64,000 nt of DNA from Pantoea sp. 18069 (GCF_902706035.1 NZ_CACSJA010000028.1:1-64000), one strand, 5' to 3'; positions 53,005-62,260 are shown, numbered from the stretch's first letter. Made by a program: numbers and translations. The notes: generated by a model not told the origin, from the sequence alone.

Positions 53005-53958
53005 ATGCGACCGAATGCGATCAGCGCCGACCTGCTGTTTCAGGCCTTCCGCACGTCCCTGCACTGGGAATGGGTCGCGGGCCTGGGCGCGTCGGAGCGG
53101 CGTTTCGATGAAATGGCCGTGCGCTCGGCACGCTCGGGTGCCGATCTGGTCGGCTACCTCAATTACATCCATCCCTACCGTCTGCAGGTGCTCGGCGAAC
53201 GCGAAATCGCCTACCTGTGCAAGTCCACGTCGATTGACTGCCAGCGCCGCGTTGCGCGCATCGTGACGCTGCAGCCGCCGGTGCTGGTGCTGGCCGACGG
53301 CCAGGTCGCCCCGCCCGAGCTGCTGTCCATGTGCGAGCAGGCGCAGATCCCGATGTTCTCGACCGATGAGGCCGCGGCGTTCGTGATCGATGTGCTGCGC
53401 GCCTACCTGTCCAAGCATTTCGCCGACCGCACCACCATGCACGGCGTGTTCATGGACATTCTGGGCATGGGCGTGCTGATCACCGGCGAGTCCGGGCTGG
53501 GCAAGAGCGAGCTCGGGCTCGAACTGATTTCGCGCGGCAATGGCCTTGTCGCCGACGACGCCGTCGACCTGTACCGCATCAACCAGGCGACGATCGAAGG
53601 CAAGTGCCCCGAGCTGCTGCAGAACCTGCTCGAAGTGCGCGGCATCGGCCTGCTCGACATCCGCGCGATCTTTGGCGAAACCGCGGTGCGCCGCAAGATG
53701 CGCCTCAAGCTGATCGTGCACCTGGTGCGCAAGGAAACGCTGGAGCGCGAATACGAACGCATGCCCTACGAGCCCCTGACCCAGGACGTGCTCGGCGTGC
53801 CGGTGCTCAAGGCGGTGATCCAGGTGGTCGCGGGGCGCAATATCGCCGTGCTGGTCGAGGCTGCGGTGCGCAATACCATCCTGCAGCTGCGGGGCATCGA
53901 CACCTACCAGGAATTCATAGACCGCCACCGGCGTGCGATGGAGCAGGGCAAAGGCTGA
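53005..53958 (+). CDS. hprK: HPr kinase/phosphorylase
   Basis: A 317-residue bifunctional enzyme that phosphorylates HPr/NPr on Ser. It has the N-terminal MurF-like domain, His146 (THMHGVFMDI-type region: RTTMHGVFMDILG), the P-loop GESGLGKS at 161-168, and EVRGIGLLDIRAIFG, the HprK signature. It follows ptsN closely, the usual PTS-Ntr arrangement of betaproteobacteria. Confidence 0.95.
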   Translation: MRPNAISADLLFQAFRTSLHWEWVAGLGASERRFDEMAVRSARSGADLVGYLNYIHPYRLQVLGEREIAYLCKSTSIDCQRRVARIVTLQPPVLVLADGQVAPPELLSMCEQAQIPMFSTDEAAAFVIDVLRAYLSKHFADRTTMHGVFMDILGMGVLITGESGLGKSELGLELISRGNGLVADDAVDLYRINQATIEGKCPELLQNLLEVRGIGLLDIRAIFGETAVRRKMRLKLIVHLVRKETLEREYERMPYEPLTQDVLGVPVLKAVIQVVAGRNIAVLVEAAVRNTILQLRGIDTYQEFIDRHRRAMEQGKG

Positions 53959-54174
53959 AAAATGCCCCCCAGAAGCCGTTCGCCGCCTTGGGGCGGCGCG
54001 GCGATGAAAAATGGCCCCCACGCTTGCTCGCTTCGCGTAGCCGCTGCCCCCCAAGGGGGCATTTTCATCTTGGGGCGGCCCGGCGATGAAAAAAGGCCCC
54101 CACGCTCCCCTTGCTGCACAAGGTCCGCTGCCCCCCAAGGGGGCTGCTTTTCATCTTGGGGCGGCCCGGCGATG
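53959..54174 (+). repeat. Dispersed repeat R2 array after hprK
   Basis: Three units of about 81-87 bp start at 54003, 54084 and 54171 with GATGAAAAA. The first contains the CCCCCACGCTTGCTCGCTTC R2 core (from 54016); the second has a diverged core; the third is cut short by the fur terminator. GCCCCCCAAGGGGGC hairpins lie in each. Confidence 0.8.
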
Positions 54175-54198
54175 AAAAAAGGCGCCGAGGCGCCTTTT
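54175..54198. terminator. Terminator of fur, symmetrical
   Basis: AAAAAAGGCGCC-GA-GGCGCCTTTT. A T-run follows on both strands; on the minus strand it ends the fur transcript. Confidence 0.85.
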
Positions 54199-54213
54199 GT
54201 GTGTGTGACTGTT

Positions 54214-54654
54214 TCAGCGGTGACCGGTATGGCCGGGTGCGCCCTTGGCGCAGGCCGTGCACTGGCCGTACAGCGACATTGCGTGGTCGTGAATGACCCA
54301 GCCTTTGCTCTTGGCGATCTGCACCTGGCGCTTTTCGATTTCGGCGTCGTAGAACTCTTCGACCTTGCCGCAGACGGTGCAGATGAAATGGTCGTGGTGT
54401 TGACCTTCGTTGAGCTCGTAGACGGCCTTGGCGCTTTCGAAATTGCTGCGGATCAGGATGCCGGCCTGTTCAAACTGCGTCAGGACCCGGTAGACCGTGG
54501 CCAGGCCGATGTCCGAGCGCTCGTCGAGCAGCACGCGGAACACGTCTTCGGCGGTCATGTGGCGCTGCGCGCCTTTCTGGAAGATTTCCAGAATCTTGAG
54601 GCGGGGCAGGGTGGCCTTGAGGCCCGTGCTTTTGAGTTCGTCGATATTCGTCAT
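54214..54654 (-). CDS. fur: Ferric uptake regulator
   Basis: A 146-residue Fur. The DNA-binding winged helix covers about 1-85, the regulatory metal site is HHDHF at 86-90, and the structural zinc site is Cys92/Cys95 with Cys132/Cys135. It represses iron-uptake genes with Fe2+. The start MTNIDELKSTG is in register; no clear Fur box is seen in its own upstream region. It is divergent from bamE, an arrangement widespread in betaproteobacteria. Confidence 0.96.
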   Translation of the reverse strand: MTNIDELKSTGLKATLPRLKILEIFQKGAQRHMTAEDVFRVLLDERSDIGLATVYRVLTQFEQAGILIRSNFESAKAVYELNEGQHHDHFICTVCGKVEEFYDAEIEKRQVQIAKSKGWVIHDHAMSLYGQCTACAKGAPGHTGHR

Positions 54655-54769
54655 GACAGGGTCTTTGGGAGTGCCTGCGAGCATATCCGGTACCGGCGCA
54701 GCACAGGCAGCAGAAATGGCCCTCGCACCGAGGGTGTGGAGAATGTCGAGTACTGGAAGGACCAGCCGC

Positions 54770-54775
54770 TACAAT
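54770..54775 (+). promoter_or_regulatory. Candidate -10 element of bamE
   Basis: TACAAT 30 bp before the bamE start. No good -35 is visible at the right spacing. Confidence 0.35.
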
Positions 54776-54804
54776 GATTTCATCATATCCCCTAAGCCAT
54801 ACCC

Positions 54805-55365
54805 ATGCATGTCCAAGTCCGTTGCAGTGCCCGTCTGGCGCTGACTGTGGTGGTCGCTGCCGTCCTGGCTGCCTGCGGCAGCCTTGACAGTGCGAGCCAT
54901 CGCATCGCCAGCGCTGCCAGCGCTGTCACTCCTTACAAGGTCGAAGTGGTCCAGGGCAATTTCGTGTCCCGTGAACAGGTCGAAGCCCTCGCTGCTGGCA
55001 TGAGCCGCCAGCAGGTGCGCGATATCCTCGGCACGCCGTTGCTGACCAGTGTGTTCCACGCGGACCGCTGGGAATATGTGTTCACGCTCAAGCGCAAGGA
55101 TCTGGAAATCCAGACCCGCAAGCTCACGGTGTTCTTCGATGGCGACAGCCTGGTGCGCCACGAAGGCGATGAAATGCCGTCCGAAGCCGACTTCGTCGCG
55201 ACCCTGGGTTCGACCAAGGCCGGCGGCAAGGTGCCGGTGCTAGAAGCCACGCCCGAGCAGCTCGCGCGCTTCCCCGCGCCAGCCGCGCCGGCCGCCGAGG
55301 CCGAAGTGCTCGCGCCCGTGGACACCCCCAAGCAGTACCCGCCGCTCGAAGCCCCGGGCCGCTGA
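54805..55365 (+). CDS. bamE: Outer-membrane assembly lipoprotein BamE (OmlA/SmpA)
   Basis: A 186-residue lipoprotein of the Bam complex. It has a lipobox LAAC, then PYKVEVVQGNFVSREQVEALAAGMSRQQVRDILGTPLL and WEYVFTL. The C-terminal 40 residues (PAPAAPAAEAEV) are Pro/Ala-rich and not found in E. coli BamE. It is divergent from fur and followed by dapB at 60 bp. Confidence 0.93.
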   Translation: MHVQVRCSARLALTVVVAAVLAACGSLDSASHRIASAASAVTPYKVEVVQGNFVSREQVEALAAGMSRQQVRDILGTPLLTSVFHADRWEYVFTLKRKDLEIQTRKLTVFFDGDSLVRHEGDEMPSEADFVATLGSTKAGGKVPVLEATPEQLARFPAPAAPAAEAEVLAPVDTPKQYPPLEAPGR

Positions 55366-55425
55366 GTTTTTTCGCCGGCGCTGCGCCTGCGCGCGCTGCC
55401 CGGCCGCTTTCCCAGGATTACCACC

Positions 55426-56256
55426 ATGACCGCGAATTCCTCGCCCACTTCCGGGCGTCACCGTGTAGCCGTTGCCGGCGCGTCCGGCCGCATGGGCCGC
55501 ATGCTGATCGAAGCCATCCACAACAGCGACGACTGCGTTCTCGCGGGCGCGCTCGACGTGCCGGGCAGCCCGGCGCTGGGCATGGACGCCACGGCCTTTT
55601 TGGGCAGCGCCAGCGGCGTGGCCATCACGTCCGACCTGCGCGAAGGCCTGGCCCAGGCCCAGGTGCTGATCGATTTCACGCGCCCCGAAGGCACGCTGGC
55701 CCACCTCGAGGCCTGCACGGCGCTGGGCGTGAAGCTGGTGATCGGCACGACCGGCTTTAGCGATGAAGAGAAGAAGACGCTGGCCGAAGGCGCCCAGCAG
55801 GTCGCGGTGATGCTCGCGCCGAACATGAGCGTGGGCGTCAACGTCACGCTCAAGCTGCTCGAAATGGCGGCCAAGGCGCTGTCCACGGGCTATGACATCG
55901 AAATCATCGAAGCCCACCATCGCCACAAGGTCGACGCGCCTTCGGGCACGGCGCTCAAGATGGGCGAAGTGATTGCCGACGCGCTGGGCCGCGACCTGGC
56001 CGAATGCGCGGTCTACGAACGCTACGGCCATACCGGCGCGCGCGACCCTTCATCCATCGGTTTTGCGACGGTGCGCGGCGGCGACATCGTCGGCGACCAC
56101 ACCGTGCTGTTTGCCGGTACGGGCGAGCGCATCGAAATCACGCACAAGTCCTCGAGCCGCGAGACCTACGCCCAGGGCAGCCTGCGCGCCGTGCGCTTCC
56201 TCGCCGACAAGCCCCAGGGCATGTTCGACATGTTCGACGTGCTCGGCCTGCGCTGA
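55426..56256 (+). CDS. dapB: 4-hydroxy-tetrahydrodipicolinate reductase
   Basis: A 276-residue NAD(P)H-dependent enzyme of lysine and diaminopimelate synthesis. It has VAVAGASGRMGRMLIEAI (nucleotide-binding), IDFTRPEG, GTTGFSDEE, and EAHHRHKVDAPSGTAL with catalytic His and Lys. The start has a plausible ribosome site. It precedes exbB by 8 bp. Confidence 0.95.
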   Translation: MTANSSPTSGRHRVAVAGASGRMGRMLIEAIHNSDDCVLAGALDVPGSPALGMDATAFLGSASGVAITSDLREGLAQAQVLIDFTRPEGTLAHLEACTALGVKLVIGTTGFSDEEKKTLAEGAQQVAVMLAPNMSVGVNVTLKLLEMAAKALSTGYDIEIIEAHHRHKVDAPSGTALKMGEVIADALGRDLAECAVYERYGHTGARDPSSIGFATVRGGDIVGDHTVLFAGTGERIEITHKSSSRETYAQGSLRAVRFLADKPQGMFDMFDVLGLR

Positions 56257-56264
56257 CCCACCCC

Positions 56265-56945
56265 ATGGACCGCTGGCTCTGGCTCACCCAAGGCGACGCG
56301 GTCACGCAGGCCACGGCCTTGCTGCTGCTGGTGCTGTCGGTTGCGAGCTGGGTGGTCATGGTCTACAAGGCCTGGCTGCTGGCGCGCAGCCGCCGCCAGG
56401 TGCCGCAGTGCGTGGCCGCGTTCTGGCGCGCGCCCACGGTGGCGGCGGCCCGCGACCAGGTCGCGGCGCTGGACCGCAGCGGTCTGGTGCTGCCGCTGGT
56501 CCATGCGCTGGCTGCGCAGCGCACGCCTGAGCATCGCGCAGACGCCCCGCCGCTGGCGCAACAGGGCGCGGCATCGGCCCAGCTCACGCGCGGCCTGCGC
56601 GCCGCGCTGCAGTCCGCCAGCGCGCCGCTGCAGTGGGGGCAGGTGCTGCTGGCCTCGGTGGGAACGCTGGCGCCGTTCGTCGGCCTGCTGGGCACGGTCT
56701 GGGGCATACACCATGCGCTGACGCTGCTGGCCGGCAGCCAGAGCGTAGGCATCGCCCAGCTCGCGGCGCCGGTGGGCGAAGCGCTGGTGATGACCGCTGC
56801 CGGCCTGGCCGTGGCGATTCCCGCAGTGCTCGGCTACAACCTGCAGGGCCGCAGCGCGGGCCGCATCGAGGCCGAGCTCGAAGGTTTTGCCCACGATCTG
56901 CAGGCGGTCTTCGGCGACGGCGCCAGATCCGCGGATGCGGCCTGA
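56265..56945 (+). CDS. exbB: MotA/TolQ/ExbB proton-channel family protein
   Basis: A 226-residue inner-membrane protein with three predicted transmembrane segments: one at about 17-40, and two in the core VLLASVGTLAPFVGLLGTVWGIHHAL and VGEALVMTAAGLAVAIPAVLGYNL. The GTVWGI motif is diagnostic. The cytoplasmic loop is short and Ala-rich. It is coupled with exbD and presumably energises a TonB- or TolA-like protein; neither TonB nor TolA is in the window. Confidence 0.88.
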   Translation: MDRWLWLTQGDAVTQATALLLLVLSVASWVVMVYKAWLLARSRRQVPQCVAAFWRAPTVAAARDQVAALDRSGLVLPLVHALAAQRTPEHRADAPPLAQQGAASAQLTRGLRAALQSASAPLQWGQVLLASVGTLAPFVGLLGTVWGIHHALTLLAGSQSVGIAQLAAPVGEALVMTAAGLAVAIPAVLGYNLQGRSAGRIEAELEGFAHDLQAVFGDGARSADAA

Positions 56946-56960
56946 TCCAGGCGGCGCGCC

Positions 56961-57407
56961 ATGGCATTCGGCCGCTTCGACCGTCGCACCAGTACTTCGC
57001 CTGAGCCGCTGAGCGGCATCAACGTCACGCCGCTGGTCGACGTGATGCTGGTGCTGGTCGTCATCCTGATTCTTGCCGCGCCCGTGCTCGCGGCCGCACT
57101 GCGCGTGCAATTGCCCCAGGCCCAGGGCACGGCGCCGATGGCACCACCAACGCCGCAGCAGGCGATTGCGCTCGAAGTCGACGCCCAGGGCCGGCTGTGG
57201 ATCGACGGGCAGGAAATGCCGGAGGCGGCGCTGCGTGAACGCCTGGCTGCGCTGGGTGCGGCCCAGCCCCAGGCCGAACTGCAGTTGCGCGCCGATGCCG
57301 CCGTGCCCTATGGCCGGGTGGTGGCGGTGATGGGCTGGGCCCATGCGGCCGGGCTGGCGCGCATAGGCTTTGTCGCCGAGCCGGCCGAGGCCCAGGGCAC
57401 GCGCTAG
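56961..57407 (+). CDS. exbD: ExbD/TolR family biopolymer transport protein
   Basis: A 148-residue protein with a short basic cytoplasmic start, a single transmembrane segment PLVDVMLVLVVILILAAPVL (with the conserved Asp in LVDVM that carries protons), and a periplasmic C-terminal domain ending VMGWAHAAGLARIGFVAEP. It follows exbB by 15 bp. The periplasmic domain is typical in size. Confidence 0.9.
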   Translation: MAFGRFDRRTSTSPEPLSGINVTPLVDVMLVLVVILILAAPVLAAALRVQLPQAQGTAPMAPPTPQQAIALEVDAQGRLWIDGQEMPEAALRERLAALGAAQPQAELQLRADAAVPYGRVVAVMGWAHAAGLARIGFVAEPAEAQGTR

Positions 57408-57450
57408 AAAGTCCGTTGGTCCCGAATCCGCCTTGGCGGAGCCTGTCCGT

Positions 57451-58728
57451 TCAGCGCGGCCCTGCGCCCTGCGCCAGGTTGCCCTGCGCCAGGCTGCCCT
57501 GCGCCAGCGGCCGCAGCCCCGACAGCACATCGCTGCCCGAGGGGCGCTGGTACAGCCGCAGGCCGAACTCCGGCAGCACGCCGATCAGGTGGTCGAAAAT
57601 GCTGCCCTGGATGCCTTCGTACTCGACCCAGACCGAGGTCGAGGTGTAGCAGTACAGCTCCAGCGGTACGCCTTCGGCCGTCGGCTCGAGCGTGCGCGCG
57701 AGCATGAAGACTTCGCGGCTGATCCCGGGATGGACCTGGAGGTAGGCATAGGCATAGGCGCGCAGCAGCTCCAGATTGGTGAGCTGCAGCGGGTGGAAGG
57801 GCGCGGCCTGCGCGAGCGCCGAAGCCGGCAGCGCCGCGGTCTGGGCGCGCTTCTCGGCCAGGAAATTCTGCAGCAGCGCAATCCGCGAAAGCTGCTCGAG
57901 CTGCGTGGCGTCAAGCACCCGGATGGTGTCGGCGTCGATGCGCAGCGCGCGCCGGATGCGGCGCACGCCCGATTGCGACATGCCGCGCCAGTTCTTGAAG
58001 CTGTCGCTCATCAGCTTCCAGGTGGGAATGGTGGTGATGGTCTTGTCCCAGTTCTGCACCTTGACGATGTTCAGCGCGATGTCGATCACGAAGCCGTCGG
58101 CGCCGACCTGGGGCATTTCCACCCAGTCACCGACGCGTATCATGTCGTTCGAGCCCAGCTGCACGCCCGCGGTGAACGACAGGATGGTGTCCTTGAAGAC
58201 CAGCATCAGCACCGCCGACATGGCTCCCAGGCCCGACAGCAGCAGCAGCGGCGAGCGGTCCAGCAGCGTGGCCATGATCAGCACGGCGGCGATCATCACC
58301 GCCAGCAGCTTGCCCAGTTGCACATAGCTCTTGATCGAATGGGTCGAGAGCTTGAGCTGCTCCTTGCGGTCATGGCTATCGTTCATCGCATCGAGCAGGG
58401 CGTTGAACGTGCGCAGTACCAGTACGATGCTCACCGCGATGGCCAGGTTCAGCAGCAGCCCGTGGAGCCGGGCCGGCAGGTGGGGCACGTCCGCCATGCC
58501 GATCTGCACCACCAGCCACGGCACGGTCTGCGCGAGCCGGCGCAGCACCTTGTCGTGCAGCAGGATCTCTGCCCAGTTCGCGGCCAGGCCCAGGCGCACC
58601 CGGCGCACGACGCGCTGCAGTAGAAATTGCGCCAGATAGCGGCTCGCAACGGCCAGCAGTGCCAGCAGTACCAGGCCCGCGATGGATTGCATCCATGGGT
58701 CCAGTTCGGAAATCAATGACCAACGCAC
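57451..58728 (-). CDS. MscS-family mechanosensitive channel (YbdG/MscM-like)
   Basis: About 425 residues with several N-terminal transmembrane helices and an MscS core: LLLLSGLGAMSAVLMLVFKDTILSFTAGVQLGSNDMIRVGDWVEMPQVGADGFV is the pore helix and beta-domain start. The subtype resembles YbdG. GTG 58728 is preferred because GAGGAG lies upstream; the only longer start is a TTG at 58797. The C-terminus ends LAQGSLAQGNLAQG, encoded by a 15-bp tandem repeat. It is convergent with exbD and divergent from leuS. Confidence 0.85.
   Translation of the reverse strand: MRWSLISELDPWMQSIAGLVLLALLAVASRYLAQFLLQRVVRRVRLGLAANWAEILLHDKVLRRLAQTVPWLVVQIGMADVPHLPARLHGLLLNLAIAVSIVLVLRTFNALLDAMNDSHDRKEQLKLSTHSIKSYVQLGKLLAVMIAAVLIMATLLDRSPLLLLSGLGAMSAVLMLVFKDTILSFTAGVQLGSNDMIRVGDWVEMPQVGADGFVIDIALNIVKVQNWDKTITTIPTWKLMSDSFKNWRGMSQSGVRRIRRALRIDADTIRVLDATQLEQLSRIALLQNFLAEKRAQTAALPASALAQAAPFHPLQLTNLELLRAYAYAYLQVHPGISREVFMLARTLEPTAEGVPLELYCYTSTSVWVEYEGIQGSIFDHLIGVLPEFGLRLYQRPSGSDVLSGLRPLAQGSLAQGNLAQGAGPR
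57466..57510 (-). repeat. Three 15-bp tandem repeats in the C-terminus of the MscS-like gene
   Basis: Units GCCCTGCGCCAGGTT, GCCCTGCGCCAGGCT and a diverged third. In frame with the gene, they encode LAQGx repeats close to the C-terminus. Confidence 0.85.
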
Positions 58729-59033
58729 CAGAAGTGACTCCTCAAGAAAGCGGGGGGATGGGGAAAGGACGGGGTGAGACCGGAGGCCGGGCCGCAAGTT
58801 CCATGCGCGGCGCGACGCCGGTCAGGCGGCTTGCACAGCATAGGGGCAAGAGCGGCGATGGCGGGTGACGCGCGCGCTCAAGACCCTTTTGTCGGCGCAC
58901 GCAGCAGGCTGCGGCGCGGGGGCTTTGCGCAGGGAGATAGCCGGTCACCGCGGTGCGGTGTGGCGTCCGGCCTAAAATCCCGGTTGACCTTGGCTTTCAC
59001 CGGCGCCCCTGTTGCCGGAACCCGCTCTCCATC
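58729..59033. other. Divergent region between the MscS-like gene and leuS
   Basis: 305 bp. The only likely promoter element is TAAAAT at 58973-58978, 56 bp before leuS. No hairpin terminator, T-box or further gene is recognised. Confidence 0.4.
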
Positions 59034-61748
59034 ATGCAAGACAAATACAACCACATCGAGCTCGAGCGCGCGGCGCATGAGCACTGGGCCGCCCGTGACG
59101 CCTACCGCGTCACCGAAGACGACAGCAAGAAGAAATTCTACGCCTGCTCGATGCTGCCCTACCCCAGCGGCAAGCTGCACATGGGCCATGTGCGCAACTA
59201 CACGATCAACGACATGCTCACGCGCCAGCTGCGCATGAAGGGTTTCAACGTGTTGATGCCCATGGGCTGGGATGCGTTCGGCCTGCCCGCGGAAAACGCG
59301 GCGCTGAAGAACAAGGTGCCGCCGGCCCAGTGGACCTACGACAACATCGCCTACATGAAGAAGCAGATGCAGTCGATGGGCCTGGCGATCGACTGGAGCC
59401 GCGAAGTCGCGACCTGCGACCCCGCGTACTACCGCTGGAACCAGTGGCTGTTCCTGAAGATGCTCGACAAGGGCATTGCCTACCGCAAGACCCAGGTCGT
59501 GAACTGGGACCCGGTCGACCAGACCGTGCTGGCCAACGAGCAGGTCATCGACGGCCGCGGCTGGCGCACCGGCGCGCTCGTCGAGAAGCGCGAGATCCCG
59601 GGCTACTACCTGAAGATCACCGATTACGCGCAGGAACTGCTCGACCATGTCCAGGTCGGCAACGACAAGGCGACGCTGACCGGCTGGCCCGACAAGGTGC
59701 GGCTGATGCAGGAAAACTGGATAGGCAAGTCCAGCGGCGTGCGCTTCGCGTTCACGCACGACATCCGCGACGGCCAGGGCCAGCTGATCCAGGACGGCAA
59801 GATGTACGTGTTCACCACGCGTGCCGACACCGTCATGGGCGTGACGTTCTGCGCCGTGGCGCCCGAGCACCCGCTGGCCACGCATGCGGCCGCGGGCAAC
59901 CCGGCCCTCACCGCCTTCATCGAGGAATGCAAGAAGGGCGGCACCACCGAAGCCGAACTCGCGGTCAAGGAAAAGGAAGGCATGGCCACGGGCCTGTTCG
60001 TCACCCATCCGCTGACCGGCGAGTCGGTCGAAGTCTGGGTCGGCAACTACGTGCTGATGGGCTATGGCGACGGCGCCGTGATGGGCGTGCCCGCGCATGA
60101 CGAGCGCGACTTCGCGTTCGCCAAGAAATACGACCTGCCCATCCGCCAGGTCGTGGCCGTGGAAGGCGAGACCTTCTCCGACGCCGCCTGGGCCGATTCG
60201 TACGGCGACAAGCAAAAGGCCGTCTGCGTCAACTCCGGCGTGCTTGATGGCCTGAACCATGCGCAGGCTGTGGACAAGGTCGCCGAGCTGTTCGCCGCCA
60301 AGGGCCTGGGCGAGAAGAAAACCACCTGGCGCCTGCGCGACTGGGGCGTGAGCCGCCAGCGCTACTGGGGCACGCCGATTCCCATCATCCATTGCACCGA
60401 TTGCGGCGCCCAGCCGGTCCCCGAAAAAGACCTGCCCGTGGTGCTGCCGCAGGACCTGGTGCCCGATGGTTCGGGCAATCCGCTGGTCAAGAGCGAAGCC
60501 TTCCATGCGGGCGTGGTCTGCCCCTGCTGCGGCAAGAGCGCGCGCCGCGAGACCGACACCATGGACACCTTCGTGGACAGCTCCTGGTATTTCATGCGCT
60601 ATTGCGACGCGAAGAACAGTGAGCAGATGGTCGGTGCCGGCACCGACTACTGGATGCGCGGCAGCGGCATGGACCAGTACATCGGCGGCATCGAGCACGC
60701 GATTCTGCACCTGCTGTATGCGCGCTTCTGGACCAAGGTGATGCGCGATCTGGGCCTGGTGACGTTCGACGAGCCGTTCTCGCAGCTGCTGACCCAGGGC
60801 ATGGTGCTCAACCACATCTACAGCCGCCGCACGGCCAAGGGCGCGAAGGAATACTTCTGGCCCAAGGACGTCGAGCATGTGCTCGACGAGACCGGCAAGA
60901 TCGTGGGCGCCAAGCTCAAGGTCGCGGTCGAGAGCGCCGACGGTCTGCTGCCCGTGGACACGGCGATCGACTACGAGGGCGTGGGCACCATGTCCAAGTC
61001 CAAGAACAACGGCATCGATCCGCAGGAACTGATCGGCAAGTACGGTGCCGACACCGCCCGCCTGTACACCATGTTCACCGCGCCGCCCGAAGCCACGCTC
61101 GAGTGGAACGATGCGGCTGTCGAAGGCAGCTACCGCTTCCTGCGCCGGGTCTACAACTACGGCTTCAAGCTGCTGGCCGGCGACTACGCTGCGGCCGATG
61201 CCGTGGGCGCGAGCGCGCGTGACCTGTCGGGCGTGGCGTTCGGCAAGGGTGCCCAGGCCCTGCGCCTGGAAATCCATACCGTGCTCAAGCAGGTGGACTA
61301 CGACTACCAGCGCATGCAGTACAACACCGTGGTCTCGGGCGCGATGAAGATGATCAACGCGCTCGAAAGCTTCAAGGGCACGGATACGGCCGACGGCCAG
61401 ATCGCGGCGATCGAAGGCTTCGGCATTCTGCTGCGCTGCCTGTACCCGGCCACGCCCCACGTCACGCATGCGCTGTGGAGCGCCCTGGGCTACAGCCAGC
61501 ATCTGGGTGAACTGCTCGATGCCCCCTGGCCCCAGGTCGATGCGTCGGCGCTGGTGCAGGATGAAATCGAACTCATGCTGCAGGTCAACGGCAAGCTGCG
61601 CGGCTCGATACGCGTCGCCGCGACGGCCGACAAGGCCGAGATCGAGCGCCTGGCCCTGGCCAGCGACGCCTTCCTGAAACAGGCCGCAGGCGCTGCCCCC
61701 AAGAAAGTGGTGGTGGTGCCGGGCCGATTGGTGAACGTGGTGGTCTGA
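59034..61748 (+). CDS. leuS: Leucyl-tRNA synthetase
   Basis: A 904-residue class I tRNA synthetase. HIGH appears as PYPSGKLHMGH, KMSKS as MSKSKNNG, and the CP1 editing domain lies between (VFTTRADTVMGVTFCAVAPEHPL, the conserved T-rich region and GVPAHDERDFAFAKKY). The start MQDKYNHIELE at 59034 is in register with family members. lptE starts one base after its stop. Confidence 0.97.
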   Translation: MQDKYNHIELERAAHEHWAARDAYRVTEDDSKKKFYACSMLPYPSGKLHMGHVRNYTINDMLTRQLRMKGFNVLMPMGWDAFGLPAENAALKNKVPPAQWTYDNIAYMKKQMQSMGLAIDWSREVATCDPAYYRWNQWLFLKMLDKGIAYRKTQVVNWDPVDQTVLANEQVIDGRGWRTGALVEKREIPGYYLKITDYAQELLDHVQVGNDKATLTGWPDKVRLMQENWIGKSSGVRFAFTHDIRDGQGQLIQDGKMYVFTTRADTVMGVTFCAVAPEHPLATHAAAGNPALTAFIEECKKGGTTEAELAVKEKEGMATGLFVTHPLTGESVEVWVGNYVLMGYGDGAVMGVPAHDERDFAFAKKYDLPIRQVVAVEGETFSDAAWADSYGDKQKAVCVNSGVLDGLNHAQAVDKVAELFAAKGLGEKKTTWRLRDWGVSRQRYWGTPIPIIHCTDCGAQPVPEKDLPVVLPQDLVPDGSGNPLVKSEAFHAGVVCPCCGKSARRETDTMDTFVDSSWYFMRYCDAKNSEQMVGAGTDYWMRGSGMDQYIGGIEHAILHLLYARFWTKVMRDLGLVTFDEPFSQLLTQGMVLNHIYSRRTAKGAKEYFWPKDVEHVLDETGKIVGAKLKVAVESADGLLPVDTAIDYEGVGTMSKSKNNGIDPQELIGKYGADTARLYTMFTAPPEATLEWNDAAVEGSYRFLRRVYNYGFKLLAGDYAAADAVGASARDLSGVAFGKGAQALRLEIHTVLKQVDYDYQRMQYNTVVSGAMKMINALESFKGTDTADGQIAAIEGFGILLRCLYPATPHVTHALWSALGYSQHLGELLDAPWPQVDASALVQDEIELMLQVNGKLRGSIRVAATADKAEIERLALASDAFLKQAAGAAPKKVVVVPGRLVNVVV

Positions 61749-61749
61749 C

Positions 61750-62253
61750 ATGCGCAAACGCACGCTGCTCTCCCTGGTGTCCGTGGTGCCCCTGCTTGCG
61801 GCGTGCGGCTTCCGCCTGCGCGGCGTGCCCCAGTTCGCCTTTCGTTCACTGTTCATCCAGGCCCCGCGCGGGTCCATGCTCGCGCGGGAGCTCGAGCGCA
61901 CGCTGGCCTCGTCGACCGAGCAACTGACGGTGCTGCGCGACCCGCGCTCGCCCGATGACGCCGAAGTCATCTTCGAGCTGCTCGGCGAGCAGCAGGAGCG
62001 CGTGGTCGTGGGCCTCAACGCCTCGGGCCAGGTGCGCGAGCTGCAACTGCGCCTGCGCCTGCGTTTCAAGCTGCGCAAGCCCAACGGCGACGAGGTCATT
62101 CCCGAGACCGAACTGCTGCAGCAGCGCGACATCAGCTACAACGAAACCATCGCCCTGTCCAAAGAGGCGGAAGAGCTGCTGCTGTTCCGCAACATGCAAA
62201 CCGATCTGGTGCAGCAGTTGCTGCGCCGGCTCGCGGCCGTGAAGACACTGTGA
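61750..62253 (+). CDS. lptE: LPS-assembly lipoprotein LptE
   Basis: A 167-residue lipoprotein (lipobox LAAC, then GFRLRG) that plugs LptD and helps place LPS in the outer leaflet. ATSSTEQLTVLRDP-like segment and the final MQTDLVQQLLRRLAAVKTL are family features. It follows leuS with a 1-bp gap and precedes holA by 7 bp, the standard leuS-lptE-holA operon. Confidence 0.93.
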   Translation: MRKRTLLSLVSVVPLLAACGFRLRGVPQFAFRSLFIQAPRGSMLARELERTLASSTEQLTVLRDPRSPDDAEVIFELLGEQQERVVVGLNASGQVRELQLRLRLRFKLRKPNGDEVIPETELLQQRDISYNETIALSKEAEELLLFRNMQTDLVQQLLRRLAAVKTL

Positions 62254-62260
62254 GGGTGGC

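Noticed and set aside
58878..62132. A 1084-codon open frame antisense to leuS and lptE
   Set aside because: It lies entirely opposite strongly conserved genes, has low-complexity His/Arg/Gly-rich composition and no recognisable domain. High-GC antisense frames of this kind are expected by chance.
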